Source: Moraxellaceae bacterium | GTDB taxonomy: Bacteria > Pseudomonadota > Gammaproteobacteria > Pseudomonadales > UBA3067 | Assembly (NCBI GenBank): GCA_002401525.1 | Contig: NVTH01000220.1 | Coordinates: forward strand, 1 to 8,835 | DNA length: 8,835 bases | Reading direction: 5' to 3' | In this document: one piece after another, positions 1-6,700 of the stretch | Position numbering within the stretch: the first letter of the stretch is position 1 | Layout: the number at the start of each line of letters is the position of its first letter | Position numbers and translations under genes: made by a program | The notes under the pieces: generated by a model | Database searches by the model: none | Seen by the model: the letters and a program-made list of their open reading frames with translations, nothing else | What the model was told of the DNA's origin: nothing

Positions 1-38
1 GTAAAAAAGCCAAGTAGCTAGCTACTTGGCTTTTTTAC
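1..38 (-). terminator. Perfect palindromic intrinsic terminator, probably bidirectional
   Basis: The 38 bases are identical to their own reverse complement, with the centre between positions 19 and 20. A GC-containing core (AGCCAAGTAG and its complement) is flanked by an A6 tract on one side and a T6 tract on the other, so RNA from either strand would form a hairpin followed by a U-run. It ends the minus-strand transporter gene and could also stop a plus-strand gene arriving from the left. The transporter's last six sense codons and its TAG stop lie inside it, with the stop at the hairpin loop. The palindrome could extend past the window edge. Confidence 0.88.
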
Positions 39-878
39 GTTATTCCCTTTCTTCCATGTGGCATTAATATATGCGCCGCCGACAATTAGACCGGCCCCTA
101 TCAGCGTACTAAAGCTTGGGATTTCGTAATAGAAAACCACTCCAAGAATCATTGCAAACACCACCTGTAAATAGGCGAAGCTTGTAGCTCTGCTGGCGGT
201 TTCTGTTTGCATGGCTTTGGTCAATGCAACTTGCCCAACCTGGGTGGTTAAGCCAATGGCCAACAGGTAGAGCCAAGTGATTCCTTGGGGCATTACAAAA
301 TCGTTCCACAGTAAAATCACGCTGATGGGCAACGAAATCAAAGGAAAGTACATCACAATCACCAAGGGGTGTTCTGTAGTACTTAGCTTGCGAACCAGTA
401 TATAGGCAATCGCGCTGCCGAAAGCGCCGGCTACTGCAACGCTTATAGCGAATTGTTTAATGCCCGAGGGCGCTAGAGAAAATATAAATCCTGGCTGCAC
501 CACCAAAAGTAGCCCCACGAAGCTTAATGCAATGCAGATTAAGGTGCCTTTAGTAGGGCGTTCACTAAGAAAAAAAACTGCTAAGGCTGCTGTGAACATG
601 GGATGCAGGTATTGTAAGACCGTGGCTTGCGCTAAAGGTAAATGAGTAATGGCGTAAAACACGCAATTTAACGCCAAAAAACCCACTAGCCCCCGAGCAA
701 ACAGTAGTAATTTACGATTGCCTAATGGGGCGATACCCTGCCGTTTAAGAGTGACATAGCTAATCAATAAGGAAACCACAGATCTAGCAGCAACGATTTC
801 AAGCACGGGAATGTTTGTTTGCCCAACGGCTTTGACAAACAGAGACATGACGCTAAAGGCGAATGCACTCAATATCAT
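18..878 (-). CDS. EamA/DMT-superfamily membrane transporter
   Basis: A 286-residue, almost wholly hydrophobic protein, close to the usual length of ten-helix drug/metabolite transporters with two tandem EamA repeats. Repeat 1 covers about residues 2-127, with the typical Arg in the second helix region (R32), the ARGLVGFLALNCVFYAI stretch (61-77), a helix-breaking P93 and the SERP motif (E106). Repeat 2 covers about 148-272, with the matching E252 followed by an IGAGLIVGGAYI closing helix. It should sit in the inner membrane and export or exchange a small metabolite; the substrate cannot be read from the sequence. The start at 876-878 is supported by AAAGGAG eight bases upstream. The frame stays open upstream to a TAG at 1041-1043 but has no ATG, GTG or TTG there. 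The N-terminus therefore enters helix 1 almost directly. It is transcribed divergently from the sensor-kinase operon. The family call is firm; the substrate is unknown. Confidence 0.9.
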   Translation of the reverse strand: MILSAFAFSVMSLFVKAVGQTNIPVLEIVAARSVVSLLISYVTLKRQGIAPLGNRKLLLFARGLVGFLALNCVFYAITHLPLAQATVLQYLHPMFTAALAVFFLSERPTKGTLICIALSFVGLLLVVQPGFIFSLAPSGIKQFAISVAVAGAFGSAIAYILVRKLSTTEHPLVIVMYFPLISLPISVILLWNDFVMPQGITWLYLLAIGLTTQVGQVALTKAMQTETASRATSFAYLQVVFAMILGVVFYYEIPSFSTLIGAGLIVGGAYINATWKKGNNVKKPSS

Positions 879-886
879 ATAGCGCG

Positions 887-893
887 CTCCTTT
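887..893 (-). promoter_or_regulatory. Shine-Dalgarno site of the transporter gene
   Basis: On the minus strand this reads AAAGGAG, and its GGAG ends eight bases before the ATG at 878. It decides the start, since the reading frame itself is open for another 54 codons upstream. The upstream translation looks superficially like a DMT N-terminal tail (ending KGARY), but that peptide partly results from reading through this ribosome-binding site. Confidence 0.75.
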
Positions 894-1045
894 AGGGATG
901 GACGAGAAAGGGGCGGGTTGCGGGAACCAGGGACGATTGAAGATAACGAGAATTCCTTGTCTGATACGATGAGCGGCGGATTTTAATGAGTCTTTACTAG
1001 TAACCAGAGCAACTGTTTCCCCGGCCCAATTAGCGTAAATCTAGC

Positions 1046-1051
1046 TATACT
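1046..1051 (+). promoter_or_regulatory. Possible -10 element (TATACT) for the kinase operon
   Basis: TATACT matches the sigma-70 -10 consensus at five of six positions and lies 63 bases before the kinase start codon, a plausible leader length. No good -35 hexamer is found 16-18 bases upstream, where the sequence is GGCCCA-like, and there is no extended TG motif. If the element is used, it would be weak or activator-dependent. The call rests on the hexamer and its position only. Confidence 0.35.
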
Positions 1052-1055
1052 GAAT

Positions 1056-1074
1056 GTACTTAAAGCGAAAGTAC
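1056..1074. repeat. Short inverted repeat, possible operator
   Basis: GTACTT (1056-1061) and AAGTAC (1069-1074) are perfect inverted arms separated by seven bases. They lie just downstream of the candidate -10 element, where a bound regulator could block transcription. A GTAC core recurs at 1098-1101. The arms are short enough to occur by chance. Confidence 0.3.
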
Positions 1075-1079
1075 CAATT

Positions 1080-1093
1080 AAAGCAAGCGCTTT
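1080..1093. repeat. Small hairpin in the 5' leader of the kinase gene
   Basis: AAAGC (1080-1084) pairs with GCTTT (1089-1093) around a four-base loop. It also contains the palindrome AAGCGCTT (1086-1093). It lies 21 bases before the kinase start codon, so it could be an operator half-site or a weak leader hairpin. With only five base pairs, it may mean nothing. Confidence 0.25.
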
Positions 1094-1114
1094 TGTAGTA
1101 CGTGGTAATTCTCT

Positions 1115-3592
1115 ATGCGGATTATTAGCCGTTTTTTCGGCTTCTTAAGTCTAATTTTTATTACAGTGGGACTTCTTTATAGCCCTCTGTTGAACGCTGA
1201 TGTAATTCAAATTACGGATCAAGATAATAATATCTCCATCAGCGAAGATAGCCTTTACTTGGTGGATGATACCTCCTCCCTCGAAATAGACGATATTCTT
1301 AAAGACGAACAGCAAAGCAAGTTTGTTCAGACACAGAGTAGTGTGCCCGGTTTTGGTTTAACTGATTCGAGCATTTGGTTCAAGGTGACCTATGTCGATT
1401 TAAGAACTTTAAGTGCAGAAAAGAAACTGCTTTTGGAATTCGGTTATCCGCTGATAGATCGTATCGAAATATACCGCAAGACAAAAGCGGGGTACGAACG
1501 GCATGTCACCGGTTCATTAAGCGCCTATGAAACTAGGGAGGTTAAACACAGGAACTATCTATTCTACTTGCCCTCCGCAAAAGACGCCCCAGTGACGGTG
1601 TATTTAAAAATAAAAACCTTAACGCCGTTGATAGTGCCACTAAAAATAAAAACCCTACAATACGTTCACGAGATCGATAAAAAAGAAGATTTTCTGTTGA
1701 TGTCGGTGCTTTCTTGTTTTGCCACCTTGTTTTTATATAATTTGTCTCTTTGCTTTACTTTGAGGGAAAAATCGCATTATTTTTATTTAGGGTTCCTTGT
1801 TACCCTGTTTTTGCCTTTGAGCTATTTAATGGGCGTGGTTCCGCTAATAATTGATAGTAGTCCTCGTTGGATTGCTACTGAATTTTGGGGCTATTTAGCC
1901 GTCCTGGAAATATTTTTTATTCTTTTTGTCTCAGAAGTGTTGGATATAAATAGGCGTGATTCGCTAATGGGGCGCATTGGCTGGGTGCTGGTGGCTATTT
2001 ATCTTTTCGAAGCCTGCATTGTTTTTTTAAGTGATGTTCGATTTTGGGGGGTAGGTGTTTGCCTGTTGATCCCGCTTTGTTCTTTTATTTTGGTTAATTT
2101 CGCTTACGGTACTTATCAAAAAAATAGAGCGGCCATTGTGGGTTTAGTGGCTTGGACGCCTACTCTTACAGCGGCAGTAATTTGGATTCTCGGTGGTTTA
2201 GGTTATATTGCGATGACCTGGTGGGTGATGTACGGAGTCTATTTTGGCGTGGCTTTTTCCGCAATTTTACTGGCGTTTTCGGTAGGGGATAAAATCAATA
2301 CCGCAAAAAAGGAAACCTACCTTTTAGAACAGAGGACTAGGAAAGCGCTGGAACTAAAAAATCAGGATTTACAAAAAAGTAATCAAGTCAAAGAAAGTTT
2401 TCTTTCAACGGTTAGTCACGAATTGAGAACCCCTCTTAACGGCGTGTTGGGGTCGCTTTCTTTGCTTGAAATTAACGTCAAAGCAATGTCTAAACTAGAT
2501 CAGCTGGCCCTCAAAAGCGTTCTACTTGGCGATTTAAATCGGGCAAATCAATCTTCGGAAGAAATGTTGACCTTAGTAAACGAAATAATTGACTTTAGCG
2601 AATTAGATGCCGGAAAAACAGAACTTAATAATAACTACTTTTCTCCGAGAGCACTCATTATAGAAATAGTTGAGCCTTTTATGGATGAAATAAAAGCTAA
2701 AGGAGTTCGGTTAAATCTCGACCTTGATGCCCTTATTTTGACTGAAGTTTATTCTGACCGGCAACTCTACCGCAAACTGTTTTCAGCGTTAATAAAAAAT
2801 GCAGTGAAATTTACCGCTCGAGGTGAAATCTCAATTGTCGGAGCCTCTGAAATTACAGAAGAGGGTGCATCGACGCTGATCTTTGCGATTAAGGACAGCG
2901 GTGTAGGAATCCCTAAATCAAAAATGAGAGAGATCATGCAGCCTTTTAGCCAAGCAGATCAGTCGATTACTCGAAGATTTGGAGGTCTTGGCATTGGTTT
3001 GCCAGTGTGCAAAGAGGTGGTAACGATTCTAGGGGGGAAAATAAATTTCAATTCCTCCGAAGAAATTGGCACTACAGTAAGTCTTGAATTTACTGGTTTG
3101 CCCATGAGAATAGTTCAAGCGCCAGATAACCTAGAGGTGGCTACGCAAGCTGAATCTCAAGCTCCTAGCCAGAAAGCTGCCAATGATTCCGTTGAGGAAT
3201 ACGTATTGATCGTGGAAGATAATAAAACCAACCAATTAGTGGCCAAAAGCATTGTTAAGAAAATGGGATTAATTCCCTTACTTGCAGAAAACGGTAGCGT
3301 CGGAATAGAGATGATTAAAACTCACAAGGTGGATTATGTCCTCATGGATTGCCAGATGCCAGTGATGGATGGCTATGAGGCGACACGTCAAATAAGAAAG
3401 ATGCAATCCCCTCAGGCGGCATTGCCCATTATCGCGTTGACAGCCAATACCGCGGATTCTGATCGACGGCGATGTGTTGAAGCTGGAATGGATGATTTTA
3501 TTCCTAAACCCATCACTTATAAAATCTTGGAAGTAAAAATAAATGAATGGCGTAATAAACAATCGAAAATATCGGGGCAGTCGATAGGATGA
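1115..3592 (+). CDS. 7TMR-DISM hybrid sensor histidine kinase with C-terminal receiver
   Basis: An 825-residue inner-membrane hybrid kinase. Residues 1-28 look like a signal peptide ending LLNA. About 45-180 is a periplasmic beta-rich domain with the GLTDSSIWFKV signature of 7TMR-DISMED2, often a ligand- or carbohydrate-sensing module. About 192-392 contains seven hydrophobic helices. A charged, probably coiled-coil linker (395-428) leads to HisKA with phospho-accepting H435 in STVSHELRTPLNG. The ATPase domain (about 550-665) has the N-box N562, DSGVGIP with D594, and GGLGIGL. A low-complexity linker precedes a receiver (about 696-815) with acidic E701/D702, phospho-acceptor D745 in LMDCQMP, T776 and K798 in the FIPKP motif. 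All catalytic residues seen are present. There is no Hpt domain or output domain, so phosphoryl groups probably pass to a separate Hpt or regulator protein. The ATG is the first possible start after an in-frame TAA at 1106-1108; its ribosome-binding site is weak (GTGG nine bases upstream). The stop overlaps the next start as ATGA. The ligand is unknown. Confidence 0.93.
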   Translation: MRIISRFFGFLSLIFITVGLLYSPLLNADVIQITDQDNNISISEDSLYLVDDTSSLEIDDILKDEQQSKFVQTQSSVPGFGLTDSSIWFKVTYVDLRTLSAEKKLLLEFGYPLIDRIEIYRKTKAGYERHVTGSLSAYETREVKHRNYLFYLPSAKDAPVTVYLKIKTLTPLIVPLKIKTLQYVHEIDKKEDFLLMSVLSCFATLFLYNLSLCFTLREKSHYFYLGFLVTLFLPLSYLMGVVPLIIDSSPRWIATEFWGYLAVLEIFFILFVSEVLDINRRDSLMGRIGWVLVAIYLFEACIVFLSDVRFWGVGVCLLIPLCSFILVNFAYGTYQKNRAAIVGLVAWTPTLTAAVIWILGGLGYIAMTWWVMYGVYFGVAFSAILLAFSVGDKINTAKKETYLLEQRTRKALELKNQDLQKSNQVKESFLSTVSHELRTPLNGVLGSLSLLEINVKAMSKLDQLALKSVLLGDLNRANQSSEEMLTLVNEIIDFSELDAGKTELNNNYFSPRALIIEIVEPFMDEIKAKGVRLNLDLDALILTEVYSDRQLYRKLFSALIKNAVKFTARGEISIVGASEITEEGASTLIFAIKDSGVGIPKSKMREIMQPFSQADQSITRRFGGLGIGLPVCKEVVTILGGKINFNSSEEIGTTVSLEFTGLPMRIVQAPDNLEVATQAESQAPSQKAANDSVEEYVLIVEDNKTNQLVAKSIVKKMGLIPLLAENGSVGIEMIKTHKVDYVLMDCQMPVMDGYEATRQIRKMQSPQAALPIIALTANTADSDRRRCVEAGMDDFIPKPITYKILEVKINEWRNKQSKISGQSIG

Positions 3593-3744
3593 ATTCTGTT
3601 GATGATAAAAAACAGGTTAATAGGAGTGCCGAGGTGAGCAAACGAATTCAATCGTATCGAACTCGAAGTAAGCGTGTATATGATCCAGTAACTTTCCATT
3701 TCAGTAATAAATCCTCAGGTCAGTACAGGAGGCTTTTAATATGA
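3589..3744 (+). CDS. Small basic hypothetical ORF (51 aa) bridging two kinase genes
   Basis: This frame starts with an ATG overlapping the upstream kinase's TGA (ATGA, 3589-3592). It stays open for 51 codons and stops at a TGA that overlaps the giant kinase's ATG (ATGA, 3741-3744). The product is rich in Arg, Lys and Ser, with a basic stretch near residues 19-29 ([11 protein letters not shown]) and a C-terminus of QYRRLLI. It shows no signal peptide or membrane helix, and I do not recognise it. The first ATG has little Shine-Dalgarno signal and would rely on coupling. An internal GTG at 3634-3636 (codon 16) has AGGAG at 3622-3626, seven bases upstream, and would give a 36-residue product. It may be a real accessory peptide, a translated spacer that couples ribosomes to the next gene, or chance. 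The double stop-start overlap is the main argument that it is translated. Confidence 0.45.
   Translation: MNSVDDKKQVNRSAEVSKRIQSYRTRSKRVYDPVTFHFSNKSSGQYRRLLI
3622..3626 (+). promoter_or_regulatory. Shine-Dalgarno site for an internal GTG start in the small ORF
   Basis: AGGAG lies seven bases before the GTG at 3634-3636, which is in frame with the small ORF. The match and spacing are better than anything before the ORF's first ATG. This raises the chance that ribosomes load here, making the shorter 36-residue form. Confidence 0.4.
3727..3732 (+). promoter_or_regulatory. Consensus Shine-Dalgarno site of the giant kinase gene
   Basis: A full AGGAGG lies eight bases before the ATG at 3741. A second ATG directly follows at 3744, eleven bases away. 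The spacing favours the first ATG, which is also the one overlapping the preceding stop. The frame is closed upstream by a TAA at 3708-3710, so no longer form is possible. Confidence 0.85.
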
Positions 3745-6700
3745 TGGAAGTCGCTGGATACAAGTCGCTGGCAGTAAAACACGCGAGCCATAACAGTGTG
3801 ATTTACCAAGGTACAAGACTCTCGGACAGTGAACCGGTTATTTTAAAAAGTATTAATCCAGATCACTTTTCTGCAGGCTTGCTGGGTCGATTCAAGCATG
3901 AATTTGAAATAATACAATTGCTCGACAGCGATGAAATAATTAAGGTGCTGGATTTAATTCAAGACGTTAACCAATGTACGTTGGTCGTTGAAGATATCGA
4001 CGGTAAATCGCTCAACCAGTGGATGGCGTGTGGAGAGCTTTCTGATATAGGGGAAATCCTTAGGGTTTCTATTCGATTGGTGCAGGGCTTGGCTAAAATA
4101 CACCAAGCTCGGATCATCCATAAAGACATCAATCCTGCCAATATTATTTATAACCGAGAAAAAAACCTGGTCAAAATTATTGATTTTGGAATTTCTTCTC
4201 AGCTGCCCAAAGAACAAAGCCCGTTAACAAGTCCTTCGTCGATTGTGGGTACCTTGGCCTATGTAGCACCGGAACAGTCTGGCAGAGTGAATCGTAGCAT
4301 TGATTACCGCGCAGATTTTTACTCGCTGGGGGCTACCCTATTTGAAATGCTTACTTCGCACACGCCTTTTGAATCTGATGATCCCATGGAAGTCATTCAT
4401 GGGCATATCGCAAGAAAGGCTCCAATGGTGCAGGAATTTAATCCGGATGTCCCTGGCCCACTTTGCGAAGTAGTCGCAAAATTGTTAGCAAAAGCGCCTG
4501 AAGACCGTTATCAAGGCACCTGGGGGATCAAGTCTGATTTGGAAACCTGCCTTGATTTATACCGTAAACACGGTGAGATACCGGATTTTCAGATTGCGGC
4601 CCATGATATTCCTGATCGCTTTCAGATGCCACAAAAGCTTTATGGGCGGGAAGTAGAGGTTAAAAGTGTTTTAGAGAGTTTTTCTCGGGTGGGTAAGGGG
4701 GCGCGCGAGGCGACTTTTATTGGCGGGTATTCGGGAATTGGTAAAACGGCGTTAGTACGAGAAATCTACAAGCCCTTAACCCAGAAGCGAGGCTATTTTA
4801 TATCAGGAAAATTCGACCAGTTTCAAAAGGAAAAGCCTTACTCCGCAATTACCACTAGCTTTTCGGTATTGATGAAACAAATACTTTCTGAAGGTGCTGA
4901 AAAGGTTGCTGACTGGAAAATCAAGATTGTTGACACTGTAGGCTCAAGCGTCAATGTAATAGTCGATGTGATTCCTGGTCTTGAATTAATTGTAGGCGAA
5001 CAACCGCCCCTAGATCCGTTATTACCTGCGGAAGCGCAGAATCGATTTAAAATTGCCTTTAGGCGATTTATCAGCGTATTTTGCACTGAAAAACATCCGT
5101 TGGTGATTTTTTTGGATGACCTACAATGGGCGGATTGTGCCTCATTAAGTCTGCTGCAAATTTTAATGCAAAGTAAATCCACCCGTTATCTGTTTCTGAT
5201 GGGGGCTTATCGTGACAACGAAGTGAGCGCTACGCACCCGCTGCAAATACTCATCGACAATATTACTGCGGATGATATTAGGCTTAATGAAGTTAGTTTG
5301 CAAAAGCTTTGCTTAGAGGATGTTCGTCAGCAATTGGCGGATGCACTTTATCGTGACCCCAAGGATGTCAATGAGTTGGCCGAATTGGTAGTCGCCAAAA
5401 CAGAAGGCAATCCGTTTTTCTGTGAAGAGTTTCTTAAATCATTGTACAGCGATGAGTGCATCCAATTTGATCCCAGTCAAGGCGTTTGGTCTTGGGATTT
5501 AGACGCCATAAAGCAGCTTGAATCCACCGATAATGTGGTAGAGTTTTTGACCTCTCGAATTAACTTATTGCCCGAACATATGCAGCATCTTCTTGCGGTG
5601 GCGTCCTGCATTAATAATCGATTTGATATAACCGCTTTAAGCCATGTGATGGACGAGACGCTATCCGAAGTAGCGTTTAAAATTCGAGAAGCAAGTATTG
5701 AAGGGTTTTTAGTCCCGATTGATTTAGATTTACAAATTCAGGAACTTTCAACCTCGGAGCTTCAAGAATTAATACGGGATAATATTAAAATTGAATATCG
5801 ATTTTCGCATGATCGAATTCAACAATCTGCTTATGGGTTTTTGGATGAAGAAGAGAAATCTCGCATTCATGAAAAGTTGGGTTGGTATTTATATCAGAAC
5901 GATGCGCCACTCGATGAAAAAGTATTCGATATTGCGAACCATTTTAATATTCATTTTGGTGCCTCGGAAGAGAATAATGCGCTTGTAGCGGAGCTTAATT
6001 TAAAGGCTGCGCAAAAATCTAAAAAAAGTATCTCTTATCAATCCGCCAATGAGTATATTAAACAAGCTCAAGGGTTAATGTTAGAGACGTGGTCCGAGCA
6101 ACGTTATTCCTTGTATTTAGCCATCGATTCGGAGGCCACCGAAATTGCGTACCTCAATGCAAATCATGCGTTGGTTGTAGTCTTAGCCGAAAAAGTGATT
6201 GCGAAATGTAAAAATGTAATCGACTCCATGCCGGTACGGATGATATTGATTCAATCCCTCAATTCCCAAAATGAACTGTCTAAAACCATTGATCTGGGAT
6301 TAAAGACGCTTAAGAAGTTGGGCTTAAATATACCCAGGAACGCCAATTTGTTGCATGTGGTGAAGGCGTTGATCGAACTTAAGTTTGCACTTAAACAACG
6401 TAAAGCAAAAGATCTGTACGATTTACCCGACATGACCGACCCTGGAGGGCTTTTTATTCAGCGAATTATTGCTATCCTTTCTATCCCCTGTTATCTGCAT
6501 AATCCGAATATAACGCTTATTATGGGACTTCAGTCAATTAAGTTATGTTTAAAGTTGGGGGTAAGCGCAGAATCTTCCTATTCTTTTTCGCTATATTCGG
6601 TGGTTTTATGTGGGATATTAGAAGACTTTGATGAAGGAGTTGAGTACGGTCAGTTCGCTATCACTATGGCTGAAAAATTTCATGCGAAAACTGTGATCCC

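Larger units (their letters stand above)
879..1114. other. Divergent intergenic region
   Basis: These 236 bases separate the minus-strand transporter from the plus-strand kinase operon and must hold promoters for both. I see no RNA gene and no convincing plus-strand coding potential. The half nearest the kinase gene is AT-richer and holds a TATACT hexamer and two small inverted repeats, annotated separately. For the transporter I found only the Shine-Dalgarno site and no convincing -35/-10 pair. Confidence 0.6.

Noticed and set aside
460..645. A plus-strand open frame of about 61 codons.
   Set aside because: It is antisense to the well-supported transporter gene, and its Lys/Cys-rich product has no family resemblance.
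879..1040. Possible N-terminal extension of the transporter, as the frame is open to a TAG at 1041-1043 and its last residues (KGARY) look DMT-like.
   Set aside because: There is no ATG, GTG or TTG in the extension, and a strong Shine-Dalgarno site sits correctly before the ATG at 878.
3278..3699. Minus-strand open frames spanning the end of the hybrid kinase gene and the small ORF.
   Set aside because: They are antisense to the receiver domain, which has all its conserved residues. I saw no promoter or ribosome-binding site for them.
3593..3740. The gap between the kinases considered as a degraded gene or a frameshifted extension of either kinase.
   Set aside because: The upstream receiver domain is complete through its K798 region and last helix, and the giant kinase frame is closed by stops upstream of its AGGAGG-led start. 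Neither gene seems to be missing sequence.
4838..5182. A 114-codon open frame on the minus strand.
   Set aside because: It lies wholly inside the ATPase domain of the giant kinase, whose Walker B and flanking motifs are intact on the plus strand. The antisense peptide shows no recognisable motif.
5791..5988. Possible internal plus-strand gene in a second frame of the giant kinase.
   Set aside because: It overlaps uninterrupted coding sequence containing the family motif [11 protein letters not shown] in the main frame. I saw no independent support for the second frame.
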